NCBI GenBank assembly: GCA_009829735.1
Contig: CM020618.1
Location: 35,688,894 to 35,752,893 of the forward strand
Length of the DNA stretch: 64,000 nt
Reading direction: 5' to 3'
DNA from: Pyropia yezoensis
Lineage: Eukaryota; Rhodophyta; Bangiophyceae; Bangiales; Bangiaceae
The position numbers were made by a program, and so were the translations under genes. A model generated the notes under the pieces. The model made no database searches and had not been told where the DNA came from. It saw nothing but the letters and a program-made list of their open reading frames with translations. Within the stretch, counting starts at the first letter, position 1; every line of letters starts with the position of its first letter. Shown piece after piece: positions 8,373 to 19,099 of this stretch.

Positions 8373-10556
8373 TTACTCGTTTCCCGCCCTTGGTAGGGTG
8401 CTGTCCGCCGGGACGTCCGGCTGAGGAGGTGCCCCCTCGACGGCCAGTACTCCACCTGGAGCTGGCTGCCTACCCGGTGCGGGTCCGGGTGCTCGGGGGG
8501 GATACCCCCCGGTGGATGCCTTGCGTTGCGCCGCTGCCCGCCGAGACTCCTCGGGGATGAGTGGGCAGGAAGACACCCAGTGCTGGGGATCCCCACACAA
8601 CATACACCCGGACGTGCCGGTCCCCCCTTGAGGTCGCATCGGGGTAGCCCCGTAGCTACGGTTGCCTCCCTCGGGCGCCCGAGTGCCTGCTCCCTGGTAG
8701 GCCTTGGGTCCTTGGGTCAACCGGAACATGGACTCCCCCAACCGGTTGGGTCGGCCCGCAATCTGCGGGGGTGCCTCCGTGCGCACCGCCCATGTTGGCA
8801 AGGGTTGGTGAGGGTTACCCGTCACCGGGGAGTACCCCGTAGTCCGCACATACGGGACGCGCCGTCCCGTTCCTTCGTTGACCTGGAACTGGGTTCCAGC
8901 CGGGGCGATGTACGCTACCGTACCATGTTCATCAATCACCGGCGTCGCCGGTAGCAACAGGTGGCCCTGTTGGTCGACTAGAGGTTCATCCTCGCCCGTA
9001 GGGGTATGTTCGGTCGCAACCAGTACTGGTGCGGCCTTACGTTCCACCTTCTCTTGCCTCGGTACCGGGGTAAGACTGGGCTTGCCTCCCTCACCCTTGG
9101 GCTTCGGGGCCAAGGCACACTCCGGGTGTAGAACCCGGTAGGCGTCCCCTAGGGACTTGCACATATGCATCAGTCGACTGAAGTTCGTCCGTGCCGTGTT
9201 GGCGCCCCGTGCGGATATCCGCACGTAGTTGGGTACTCCTGCGAACAGGATGGCCCGTAGCTAGCCTTCTCCGAGGAGCTTCCCCAGCTCGTAGTCGAGC
9301 TCTTGGATCCGGCGTCCAAACATCTCCTCATCCTCCCAGGACTGGGCGGTGGCAGTGCGAAGGGCCCGATAGTGGTCCTCGCACTTGTCCTCACTGAGGT
9401 AGCTGCTCAGCAGCTCCTTCAATATCCCACGGTAATCCATGGGGGTGGCCGCGACCCTCATTCCCGGCATCGGGGATGCCTGGCGAAGAATGCCTCGCAC
9501 CCGTTCATCAACAAAGAACGGGAGGATCTCCAGGGCCAGCCCCTCGTTAACGAGCGCCTTGTCTGCGGCTGCCTTGAAGCTAGTCAAGAAGCCGATGACT
9601 CCCAACGGGCGTCCGTTCGGCCCCCCGAACATAGGGACTCCCTTCATAAGGGTCTGCATAGAGCGGATCGCCCGATGCGACGTATTACGCATCGATTCCG
9701 ATACGGTGGTAGAGCGGTCCTCCAAACGATAACGTTCCGGAGTAAGAACCGACCGGAAGACCTCGTTGACGATCTCCGTGTCAGCGTCCTGGATATCCAG
9801 TCGCTTAGCCAGTTGATGAGCGAACTCATCGGACTCCATCCGCTTCAGTAGGCTCGCAGTTACCTGCGCGGTCATAGCTTCCACCACTGAAGATGGTACT
9901 TCAGGCGTCGGCACCTCGGGAACCCGAGTTGCCTGGCCTCCTTCGTCGTGGGGGTACTGCGAGAGGGTACCCCCTCCCCCAATAACCGACTCTCCCCCGG
10001 CGTACGTATCTGCCGGGTCGTGTCCGCGGAGTCCGCTTCGGTTGCTCCGAGCGTATCGCTCCGTGTGACTCCGTTCCAACTCTGCCGACGAGTCGGACCC
10101 ATACCCCATTGTGTCCGGGGGTTGTCCAGGAGTAGCAACCCCGGGATTGACCCTGGTGGACTCCGAAAGTAGTCCGGCCGGTTCGAACCGTACCGGTGTG
10201 GGAGGAACACGACGGGGTCCCGTCGTGTGCCGTGTTGACATCAACACTGCCATTGCGTCCTCCGTCCGATCTTGACGGGCGTCGAGCCCGGAAAACCGGG
10301 CCTCGATGCGGGCCAATGATGCCATCAGGGAATCCCCTGGTGAAGGAGGCGGCGGAGTGAGGTCGGTCGACGACAGTTGAGGCGGGCCCCCGCCTCCTGC
10401 CGTCCGAGCCGTGCCAAACGTCGATCCGGCACCGGAAAGCATTGGCGTCTCAATGTTATCGATCGGGTTCCCGATCCCGGTTCCCGTAGTCACCTCCGGA
10501 GTCGGCGTCGACGCCGATCCGTCATCTTGAACGTTCCCCGTCTCTTGGGTAGACAT
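8373..10556 (-). CDS. gag: Element A Gag with one in-frame UAG
   Basis: The reading frame starts at the ATG at 10556 (the GTG two codons upstream is not needed) and runs 727 codons to a TAA at 8373-8375, except for one UAG at codon 432 (9261-9263). Before the UAG lie an acidic, disordered N-terminus and a capsid-like helical region (GVIGFLTSFKAAADKAL; SWEDEEMFGRRIQELDYEL). After it come the rest of the capsid-like region and a CCHC zinc knuckle (C651-x2-C654-x4-H659-x4-C664), the nucleocapsid RNA-binding motif. Element E has the same UAG; element D has GAG there. It may be a readthrough signal or a fixed lesion in a trans-mobilised lineage. Confidence 0.85.
8379..8385 (-). promoter_or_regulatory. 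-1 ribosomal frameshift heptamer (GGGAAAC) between gag and pol, element A
   Basis: On the element strand the gag codons read G-GGA-AAC-GAG-TAA. GGGAAAC fits the X-XXY-YYZ rule and is in the right phase, and a -1 slip enters the pol frame, which is open from this point. A downstream stem (CCGGGG/CCCCGG) begins about 18 nt later. The identical heptamer and stop spacing occur in elements D and E. Confidence 0.75.
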
Positions 10557-10762
10557 AGTCACAGTCAGTCAACCGACGCAACGACCACCACGAATAAGGG
10601 AGCGAGGGGGTAGATTGGGGAGAGTAACAGTAGGTCACAGTCACAGGTAAAAGCTCAACACAATCGATCAGGTCGCAACACCACGAGTACAAGAAAAGGA
10701 CCGGATCCCTATCCGTGTGCCAGGGCCGAAGACGGCGTCACCACAAGGGTGACGGAAACCCG

Positions 10763-10780
10763 TCCCCTGCTGCTCCACCA
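10763..10780 (-). other. Primer-binding site of element A
   Basis: One base after the 5' LTR the element strand reads TGGTGGAGCAGCAGGGGA, complementary to a tRNA 3' end finishing in GCTCCACCA. The CCA complement at the LTR edge fits a tRNA-primed site; the tRNA was not identified. Bases 10557-10762 are untranslated leader with no ORF. Confidence 0.7.
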
Positions 10781-10781
10781 A

Positions 10782-11144
10782 TGTAGCACAATAGGGATCC
10801 GTCGCGCGTCCACTCTCAGGGAACACTCACCAAGGGGGATCGGCACCAACGTCACCGGGAGGCCAAGGTTGCTGTCCTTGGAGCGCAAGCCACGGGACCA
10901 AGATGGGAGCCCAAATGGGAGGGGTTTGTTGTTCTACCTTGGCCGGCGGTGGATTCGCCACCGGCCCCCTCGTTATAAACCCTCGAAGACACTACTAACT
11001 ACCCTCCACCCCAAGATGCAAGTCCCTCTGGTCATACGTAACTTATAGATACCGTGACCAGTACGAACTATCAAATTGAAAGTTAAGGGTTAGAAGTAGC
11101 CCCCCTGATATTAGGGTCACAATACGGACAACCATATTGCTACA
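10782..11144 (-). repeat. 5' LTR of element A
   Basis: 363 bp, TGTAGCA...TGCTACA, one difference from 320-682. It carries a TTTATAA box and the GGCCGG inverted repeat. It is followed by the second CAGGG copy (11145-11149). Confidence 0.93.
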
Positions 11145-12626
11145 CAGGGCAACAGCACCCACACGGGCCCACTCCGACGGCCAGATCGGCTCCGTGCCAC
11201 CGGTCCCACCGGACACAGGGGCAACCACACCAGGGTTAACACGGTCACTTGACCCCGCACCGGCCACCGGCGACAACGACCGAGACGCGTCCCGCACCCG
11301 ACGACCGGTCTCACGACCACGACCGGGACCACGACCCGGTCCGGACGACTCGTCACCACCCTCCCACGAGGCGTCATACTTCCAATCAAACGCGCCGCAC
11401 GGCTGACGAAGAACGAAGCTATACTTGGCCGTCGCGTCCAACTTGACGTACACTTGGCGAGCCGCCTTGGTGCGCTCATCACGTCGGCGGACGTCGGCGA
11501 CAATGGTTGTCCACGGGAAGACGGCGTGTGCATCACGCATACGGTGGTACGTCGCAAGACGCTCCTCACCCCCGGGCCCATCGGCCAGCCGCGACACGTC
11601 CAACCCGTCGAACCACTCGGTCACTTGGTCAGGCAACCAGCAAAAAAGTCCGTCATGGACGAGCCAATGCACCCAAGCCGCCAAGGCAAAGCAGAAAAAC
11701 TCGTCGTACACGACGCCCCAAGCCGCGTTTTCTGCGTCCTTAAGCCCACTGGCGACGTACGACAATGCCGCCGGCGTCTCCATGTACGGTCCGTACTCAA
11801 CCCACCACGATGGGCGTGATGGAAGCCAACGCTTCAGGTCGAAGAACGGGCGTGCGCGCCCCAGGCTGGACGCCCAAGCCGGCGCCAAAAGGCCGCGACG
11901 CTCAAAGGCCGCCAGGTCCCACGACCTACGAAGACGAATCGACGTCGTCGGATCCCGGAACGGGTTAGGAAGCGAACAGGTCGCAGGACCAAATTCGACG
12001 CCCGCCGGACGCACCCCATGGGCAACCTTGTCAGCCAACATGGCCAGATACTCCTCTAGCCCATGGTCCTCCGCGATAGGCACATCAAGCCGCTCGGCCA
12101 AGTCACGTGCCAAGAACACGGCCGAAGGCCACAGCCGGCGAAGACGGCCGAAGTTGTCGGCCGCGACCACAAAGGTCTCAACTTGCCCGACACGAAAGGC
12201 AAGCGCCCAAGCGTACAGACGCCGATTATAAGGGTGAAGACCACCAGCCGCCCCGTACCGCAGCAACTCGTTGGACAACGACAACACCTCGTACGCCTGC
12301 CGTTCCGGCCCTTGACGACCAAAGTCAGCATGACCATGGACGTCCGACACGGACTCGCCCTCGTAGAACCGCCCGTCGATTGACGCGTCCCGGAAGTTGG
12401 GCAACGACGCCCACCGCGCGTCGCGGATACGCTGTAGAGCCAATGACCGATTGGTCCGCGCCGCCTCCATCAACGGCGGGTCCGCCACGAACCCGACACC
12501 GTCAAACATATAGGTCGCCCTTGGGCTCCGATACCAGCCCACCACCGGCCGTGCGGCCCCCGCACATTCATCAAGCGATGCCTCCGCCTCACCACCGCCC
12601 ACTACCGGGGCAACCTCGTCTGCCAT
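11145..12626 (-). pseudogene. Element B antisense ORF, N-terminal part, interrupted by element A
   Basis: The chosen ATG at 12626 opens a short acidic N-terminus (MADEVAPVVGGGEAEASLDE), like those of the other antisense ORFs; upstream in-frame codons are only tandem-repeat DNA. The 494 codons here continue without a stop into 314-1 across the insertion. The protein is rich in Trp, Tyr and Phe (KRWLPSRPSWWVEYG). It holds the family motif DGLFCWLP, then 34 residues later HAVFPW, and ends in an Arg/Gly/Ser-rich stretch. The function is unknown. Relative to B's 3' LTR on the right, it lies antisense between the expected pol position (left of the window) and the LTR. The insertion makes it a broken copy. 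Confidence 0.65.
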
Positions 12627-12660
12627 ACTGGCAATAGCCACAAGCAACTGACGCCAACCG

Positions 12661-13050
12661 GCAAGACGCGACGCCCTTGACCACTCGTGCCCCTTGGCCG
12701 ACCGCGCCGCTTGGCCGCCCTTGCCGTTCGACGGCCGCACTTGGCCGCCCTCGCCCCGACGCCCTTGGTCTCTCGTGCCGCGTAACCGCCCTTGCCGCAA
12801 GACGCGACGCCCTTGACCACTCGTGCCCCTTGGCCGACCGCGCCGCTTGGCCGCCCTTGCCGTTCGACGGCCGCACTTGGCCGCCCTCGCGCCGACGCCC
12901 TTGGTCGCTCGTGCCGCGTGGCCGCCCTTGCCGCCCGGCCGACGCCCTTGGTCGACCGCGCAGCGTGGCCGCCCTTGCCGCCAGGCCGACGCCCCTGACC
13001 GCTCGCGCCGCGTGGCCACCCTTGCCGTGCCGCCACGCCTGCCGCACGGC
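12661..13050. repeat. GC-rich tandem repeats upstream of the element B antisense start
   Basis: A unit of about 136 bp beginning GCAAGACGCGACGCCC occurs at 12661 and again at 12797, nearly identical. It is followed by two shorter copies of about 47 bp sharing GTGGCC(G/A)CCCTTGCC. The array sits between the antisense start (12626) and the LTR (13432), so it occupies the presumed promoter side of that ORF. The rest of 12627-13431 shows no convincing gene. Confidence 0.7.
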
Positions 13051-13431
13051 CGCACTGGCCCCTTAGCCGCACAGGCCGATCTCGGCCGCCAGCCAACGGC
13101 AGCCGCGTAGTGCCCCTCGGCGGGGCGTAACGAGCCAACTGGCCAGCCACCGGCCACGACCGACGGTCGAGCCGGCGCACCCGTCAAAAGACGTGCCGAC
13201 CGACGGCCAAGTGCTCCGCGGCACCGACGTGCCAGACACTTATAGTGCCCTGCCAACGAGGCGTCCGGCCAGGCATGCAAGTCAGCGCCCGACGGCCATA
13301 CGGCCCGGTGCTTCCGGAACGACGACGCGGACGCGACCCCTCCACCGCACGCTGGCAGGTAGCCACATCCGGCCGCCCGGCCGCACCGGATCGGACCTCG
13401 CCGGGACGGCTCGAAGCTCGCAACGGGGGTA

Positions 13432-13827
13432 TGTAGCATATCCGCCCCTTGTACCGAATTCCGGTATTTACTGGCTTGTAGCCCCCCTGACTGGTGGCCC
13501 CAGCCTTGTTGGCATGGGTCCGCTTGTGGCTCGCCCTTTGGGGGACTACTTTTGTTTTGTATTGTTTATCTGTCCTTGCCTTGGAGGGATCTTTTCTATT
13601 GATTGCTATGCTCGTAGCGATCGGCCGTCCGGCCTCCGCTCGGTCGCTCGACCGGCATATTGTTTTCGCCCTTATCTGCGACGTGGGGACTCGCCGCTGC
13701 CTTCGGCCGGCTTGCTCCCCATCGAACGTCCAGGAGCTAAAGGTCTGTCTTCTTTGCCTCTACGGTAATAGCTTCCTCTTTGCCTTCCGGGCGCCGGTCG
13801 GTCCCATATCCTTTATATTGGGTAACA
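13432..13827 (+). repeat. 3' LTR of element B (right end approximate)
   Basis: A purine tract (GCAACGGGGGTA) is followed by TGTAGCATATCC, the same TGTAGCA start as the A/D/E LTRs but with otherwise different sequence. The most likely end is GGGTAACA at 13827, after which integrase codons of element C begin. Only one LTR of B is in the window, so the right boundary cannot be confirmed by comparison. Confidence 0.5.
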
Positions 13828-14710
13828 CATATTCCACATGCTGGATAAGTTGGGGATGCGGGCATACTATGCCACCCTCTACCACCCGCAAACTAATGGG
13901 CAGGTGGAGCGCTTCAACAAAACTATAGTTCGGCGGCTGCACCACTATGTGAGTGAGCATGTGAAAACGTGGGACCAATACATTTCTATTCTTACCACAG
14001 CCTATAATTCGCAGGTTCACTCATCTACCGGGGAAGTACCCCTCGCTTTAGTGACCCCCCGTCGCGTGCGGTCTATTGCTGTGCGGCGGCCGCTCCCAAC
14101 TAGTGAGGATGGTGGCAGTACGCCTACTCCTACTGAGAGTAAGGCGGAGTTCGCTGCTAGGCTTGAAAACCTCATCCCTAAAGTCAGGGCTGAGATGGAC
14201 AAAGCACAAAAGCGCTACAAGCGTACCTTTGACAAAAAGGTGCGCAATGCTAAGCATGTCCCCGAGCAGGGTGACTGGGTGCTGGTACACTCACACACCC
14301 CAACTGGGGGTGAGTTGGTATTCCAGACGAAGGGGCCGTACCAGGTCCTTCGTACTGATGGGCGGCGCTTCACCATCGAAAGTGACGATGGGGTCCGCAC
14401 AGTGAACGGACAGGACGTGGTCAAAGCTGCACCTCCGCCTGCAGGCGACCCAGCTTGGGCGCGTGCGTTGGAAGCGTGGCGCCTCCCCTCACTGCCTGCG
14501 GCCAAACAGGGCCCGCAGGAGTACGTGTTCGATAAGTTCATCGACCACGGCTGGGATAAGGGCACTGACCGCCTCATGTTGAGGGTGCGATGGTTTGGCT
14601 ACAAAGCCAAGGATGATACGTGGGAGTATGTGGAGGACCTTCCCGCTGAGAACGTCCGGGCACACTGTGCCCGGAATGAGATAGACCCTAACAGCCCTCC
14701 CTCAACGTGA
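13826..14710 (+). pseudogene. pol: Element C Pol fragment: integrase C-terminal half and chromodomain
   Basis: The ORF from 13838 begins inside the integrase core. It keeps the catalytic-Glu segment (YHPQTNGQVERFNK), an integrase C-terminal module with a KGPYQVL motif, and a chromodomain (LMLRVRWFGYKAKDDTWEYV) near its end. Codons HIFH just upstream also fit integrase. Protease, RT, RNase H and both catalytic Asp residues are missing because B's LTR abuts here; they may lie left of the window if B inserted into C. The sequence differs clearly from the pol of A/D/E, so this is another family. Confidence 0.85.
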
Positions 14711-14821
14711 GGGAAGGCCGAGCAACAGTGCCAAGAGAGTGCTTCAAGTCGAAGTGGTACGTAGAGTGGCTTTTAACTACAGCCCTAACCCTCAAACTCT
14801 CACAACAAATGCAGCTGCCAA

Positions 14822-16766
14822 CTAGGCATGCATGCTAGACTCTCCAACCCCACGGCCCTCGCCCTCACGTGGAGGCGAGCGGCGAGACCCACGGCAATAA
14901 CGCTCCCCACCAGTCGGCGGGGCCGGCGGCTCCAAGTCGGAGCCGCCGCGCCCCTCACGGTCGCGCAAGTGGCGACGACCGCGGCTGCCCTTCTGTTTAG
15001 TCTTGCGCGCAAGTTGGCGACGTAGAGCCCGGACCGACTCCGACTCTGACGGAGTCGAGGACTCCGAGACGGAGTAAGACAACTTGTCTTCCGATACGAA
15101 GGGAGAGCGCCGCGAGTGTCGGCGACGACGGCGAGGAGGCGAGTATGCCCAGCTCGCGCGACGTTTGCCACGCCCAAGTGGGGCTGGCTGGGGTATAATA
15201 GCCCCAATGCGAGCCAAATCGGCCGTCATAAACTCCGCCACCGACTCGCAACTCGCGGTCGCCACTGCAGTACGAACGCGCTCCTCAAGTTGAGGAGTCT
15301 CGGAAACTTGAAGGGTTGCGGTCGACGCGGCCAACCAAGAAATGGTGCGCACCAACGTGGCGATCATCATCTCTGAGGTCAAAGGCGTGGCCAGCAACAC
15401 CAACTTGGGCAAAAACCGTCAAGAGGGTGGCCCCCAAGTTGGGGGACACCGGGGTAGACGACTCAACGGCAACGATTATCGGGATGTCCCCGTGCGGTTG
15501 GAAAGGGACAGGAGGAAGCGGAGGGGCACGCCGAGGTGGCGGGACCCGGGTGTAACTGCGACCCCGACTTGGGGCCCCCGCAGTGGGTTGAGTCATATGG
15601 TCATTATACGAGGGCACGGCCATAACTATGGCCTTGTCCGGGGGTGGCGCAGTGTGCCGATCCACCCCCGGGGCATACGGGTAGTCCCCGATGCCCAACC
15701 CCTCTCGTAGGACCACACGGCCGTCGTGAAGTTCACGAGCGACCCATACGAACTGGCGAAGTGCGCCATCGTCCTTGGGCCCACGAGTGGGGCGGCGCGA
15801 CTTGTGCTCAATGCTCCCCCACTCGATAAACTTGTGGAGGCGGAGCATCTCCTCAAGTAGAGTGAGTTGTCCTGATGAGCACCCCTCCGCAACTAGCTGA
15901 GGGGTGAGCTGTTCCAAACCTTGGATAAGCCGGAGGGGGAGATGCCAGAGCATCCCCCGCCGCTGAACACATGACATCCAGGTCGACATGACCTTGACGA
16001 GCCACTGGGTGGCCAACATGGCTCACACCAGGTGATCAGGGCCAGCCGTCAACATGACGGCGCCGAAGTGGTCAAGCAACCGTGGCAGCAACGCCGGGAA
16101 CCCGTAGGGGACCTCAACTTGAGGCCACCACTCGGGCTTCTTCGGATAGTACTGCTCCTTACTGGCAGCAGACTGCTGAGGGAACTCAAGTTGAGCCGAG
16201 GTCACCAAGTAGGGACCTCGACGGAAGTCCTTCTCCATCCGCACATCAAAGTGATGAGTGTGCGGATCGGCCTCGTGAAGGTACGGGGGGCGAGTTGCCA
16301 CCGCGTCCCGAGTAAAGGTCGGCAAGTCGCCGGGACCCGGGATAGTTCCCCCGCGGTCCACCATGGCTTTGGCCCGCTGTATGTCATCGACCTCCTCGTC
16401 GTCCAGGAAGGCAAACTGGTCCGTCCTGAAGCCGGCAGGGAACCCGACCCTACGGGGATACTTCTCCCGTAGGCGGTCCCATACCCGACCCATCGCTGCG
16501 CCAAGTCGGCCACAGCGAAGAACAGTCAACTCCTCCTCATATAGAGGCCAAGCGGGGTAAAACCACCGCCCCAAGGCCTCACGCGGGACAACTTGTCCCG
16601 CCTCCGGGGGAGATCCCGCCGTCAACCCAACGCCGGGTGACGCGGGAGTCCCATCCCCCGGAGCGATCGCGGAGCCCCCGCCGGAAGTCCCGGCGGGCGC
16701 TGCACCGTAGGAGGTGTCCTCCATACGTTCGTCGAGAGAGTCCGTCTCCACCCCCGGGGTCGCCAT
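14822..16766 (-). pseudogene. Element C antisense ORF, with in-frame TGA and a frame change
   Basis: It lies opposite to pol, 111 bp after the pol stop. The ATG at 16766 opens METD-type acidic sequence (MATPGVETDSLDERMEDTS). The frame runs to a TGA at 16023-16025, continues in the same frame to about 15285, and C-terminal sequence (helix, then an Arg/Ser-rich tail ending at 14822) follows in another frame, so at least two lesions or recoding points exist. It carries the family motif RGMLWHLP, then 33 residues later HKFIEW. The function is unknown. Compared with A/D/E and B it shows the antisense ORF is not limited to one family. Confidence 0.65.
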
Positions 16767-17104
16767 GGCTCTCCCCAAGTTGGGGAGAGACGCCCTCGCT
16801 ACAGCGGCACGAGACCCGCTTCGAGTTGAGGGGGACTCGGATCGTGGGTAGACGGGTGGCCTCCCCAGCGTGGGGCGGCCCCGTGGAAGGTGAAGGGGAG
16901 GTGGTGGTGAAGGTGAAGTGTGAACCGGGGAGAGCAAGCTGCCGAGTGGGCAAGCTTGAGGAGAGGGGCGGTCAACATGACCGCATCCACATCCGAGTTA
17001 CGTACTCAAAGGAGGACAGCAAGTCGAGCCCCCAACGCCGAGACGTGCGTTTACGCACCCCCTCACAGGGCCGACCGGGTCGGTCGGAACTGAGGAGAGG
17101 GGAG

Positions 17105-17573
17105 TGTGGCAGTATTGACCCCCAGGTAGGGGGGCAACACGTGCCATGCAAGGGGCGGCAGGCCACTAGCCTGATCGGATCCTCCCCCTGCATTTGGGTC
17201 AATATTTCCTAAGTTTGGGATAGTTAGCTTAGTAGTATATCCAACCTGGATTTGAGGGTTTTCTGCATTTATCGTCTTGAATTTTCGTGTGGCCCGGTGG
17301 GCAGGTGCTGGGGTGGGAGATTCTGAGTGGCGAGATTCTAAGGGGACCCTGGGGGGATAAGGGGAGGGACAGCGGGGCTTGGCCCTGCGTCCCCGTCCCG
17401 ACCAAGAAACTGTTGGACCACACACCATCCTCTTGTTTGTGAGGGGGGGGGTTGCCCCAAAACAGGGACAGAGTGTGTGCGACTTGCACTTCTTCCGGTT
17501 CCCCCGACACGGGAGGCAGCCCTTGTACACCGCCCCAACTTGGGTGCCGTGTGTGTAAGTGGTTTTTACCACA
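17105..17573 (+). repeat. Putative 3' LTR of element C
   Basis: After a purine tract (GAGGAGAGGGGAG) the sequence starts TGTGGCAG and a matching end, TACCACA, occurs at 17573. Its position, on the far side of the antisense ORF, is that of the 3' LTR in A, D and E. No second copy is in the window, so the limits are tentative. Bases 16767-17104 hold no recognisable gene and would be the antisense promoter side. Confidence 0.4.
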
Positions 17574-18433
17574 CTCCTGGTCACGCATCAGCGCGCAAAC
17601 GTCCAGATCAAGCTCCTCCATGCCAGCGGGTACACAGGTCTCTTGTCGGGGGAGGGAAAAGCTAATGGCGTGCGTAGGAATGCGGGTGTGACGATGGTGG
17701 GCGTGACGTCGACGACGATGGGCGTGACGGCGGTGGTGACGGCGGTGGCCATGCCGCCAGGGTTAGCCACCCCCCTAGAAATCGGCCTCACGGCCAGTGT
17801 CGCAGCGGACACGCCGCGCCCCCGGCCTCCACCCCCCAGAACATGCTTGCGGACGACGGTCGGGTGGCCAGAGCACGCCAGCACATTTCTATCCTCACGC
17901 CGCCCAATCAGGGGCGAGAAGTCGTACAAACGCTGTGCCCCCTGGCCTCCCCCCTCATCCAGTCACCCCAGTGGTACGATGCAGTCGCGCCACCGTACAC
18001 TCATCCGCCACCAGCATGAAAACAGTATTGGCAGGGGGAGGGGGCTCGTCGGCCGTTCCTAGGCTCTCCCGCCTGCATCAAATCACCCAATCAGCGGGCG
18101 GCAATAACTGTGGCGCCGCCGCCCCTCCACGCCAGGTGCCCATTCCACGCATTTCTGGAGGGGGGGGCACTTTCGCTATCGCTGCAGCAAATCAACGGTC
18201 CCAGTGAGGGGGGATGGCAACAGAGCACAAACGTGCTGTCATCTAGACCACGGCGAGGATTGCAGACAGCGCGGCCGGCAACAAACACGTCCCGACGGGA
18301 TAGCCGGCATGCGCTTCGGCAAACGTCGTGGGAGATGCATTCAGTAATTGCCGGCAGTTACCATCATTATTGTAAACATGATGCGACCGAGATCGATTGA
18401 CACGATCGTCCTAGCCACCGCTTGGGGTCGTGC

Positions 18434-18619
18434 TTATCTCTTAACTCGGTTAAGATCCCGTTGGGTATCGAATTCCTCCTTTTGCAATATATTTGCTGCC
18501 TTCCTGAGACCCCTTGAGGGGGGTACAACCGCGAGGCGAAGATATGCAAGGGCGCGAGAGTAAACCACGAGAAGAAGCGCCAACAGAGCAGTGAGAAGCA
18601 GTGCCATACTCGCCATCAT
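18434..18619 (-). CDS. Possible 61-aa membrane-anchored protein
   Basis: The ATG at 18619 is followed by a strongly hydrophobic stretch (MALLLTALLALLLVVYS, residues 4-20) and then a charged, helical tail ending in LNRVKR. This reads like a signal anchor followed by a soluble helix. It is not recognised as a family, there is no supporting neighbour, and it could be a chance ORF or the first exon of a longer gene. Confidence 0.25.
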   Translation of the reverse strand: MMASMALLLTALLALLLVVYSRALAYLRLAVVPPSRGLRKAANILQKEEFDTQRDLNRVKR

Positions 18620-18724
18620 GCGGGCATCACGACCATGTGTCGCGCTTAGCGAGAAAGGGGCGGGAACGTGGTAGTAGCTGCAGTTACTAAAGGCATGTAA
18701 CAGCCAGGAACAGATGTTCTGTGC

Positions 18725-18763
18725 CTATGGTAGCTGTCAGTTACCAGGCACTTCCTACCATAG
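18725..18763. repeat. Short hairpin with 9-bp stem
   Basis: CTATGGTAG at 18725-18733 pairs exactly with CTACCATAG at 18755-18763 around a 21-nt loop. Related words (GTAGCTGCAGTTAC, GTAGCTGTCAGTTACC) lie nearby. It might be a MITE remnant or a structured RNA. Confidence 0.4.
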
Positions 18764-19099
18764 CTACGGCTTGAAACTGCAGCCCCATGACGCCCGCACT
18801 ATGGAAAGAGCACCTGTGCAAGAAAAACGAGGATCAAAGATGGTTGCCAAACGGTCGTGGGCCCGGTAGTGTCAAAGTGTCTTAAGGCGCCCAAAGAAGG
18901 ACCTTGGGGGGGGTTCTCCGAAAGTGGCAACGACGCCCCCACGGCGACCGTTTTTGAGGGTGCTGATTACGACTCCCTGGGAGCACTGTGATAGTCCCCT
19001 TCCGCTCGATTCCTAGCAGCTCTTTTTTTTCTTTCTCTTTGACGCACGGAAAAACCAGAAACCCACTTGCACTCCCCCGCCACCCTGACCGCGCCACTT

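Larger units (their letters stand above)
320..11144 (-). mobile_element. Element A: complete Ty3/gypsy chromodomain LTR retrotransposon
   Basis: A 10.8-kb element on the minus strand bounded by two 363-bp LTRs (320-682 and 10782-11144) with 7-bp inverted ends (TGTAGCA/TGCTACA) and a 5-bp target duplication. The order along the minus strand is 5' LTR, primer-binding site, gag, pol (protease-RT-RNase H-integrase-chromodomain), hairpin spacer, a large ORF on the opposite strand, polypurine tract and 3' LTR. By eye the LTRs differ at one base (CTCGGAGAC versus CTCGAAGAC), so insertion is very recent. It interrupts the antisense ORF of element B. Pol is nearly identical to that of element E, so both come from one recently active lineage. 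Confidence 0.95.
17574..19066. other. Stretch without a confident gene
   Basis: Mixed-composition DNA, less GC-rich than its surroundings. Apart from the small ORF and hairpin listed below I see no recognisable coding region, RNA gene or transposon end. Confidence 0.4.

Noticed and set aside
10763..10780. Possible tRNA gene fragment
   Set aside because: Its place one base after the LTR in three elements identifies it as a primer-binding site; no tRNA cloverleaf surrounds it.
12600..13100. CRISPR-like array
   Set aside because: The repeats are adjacent, with no unique spacers, and the DNA is clearly eukaryotic.
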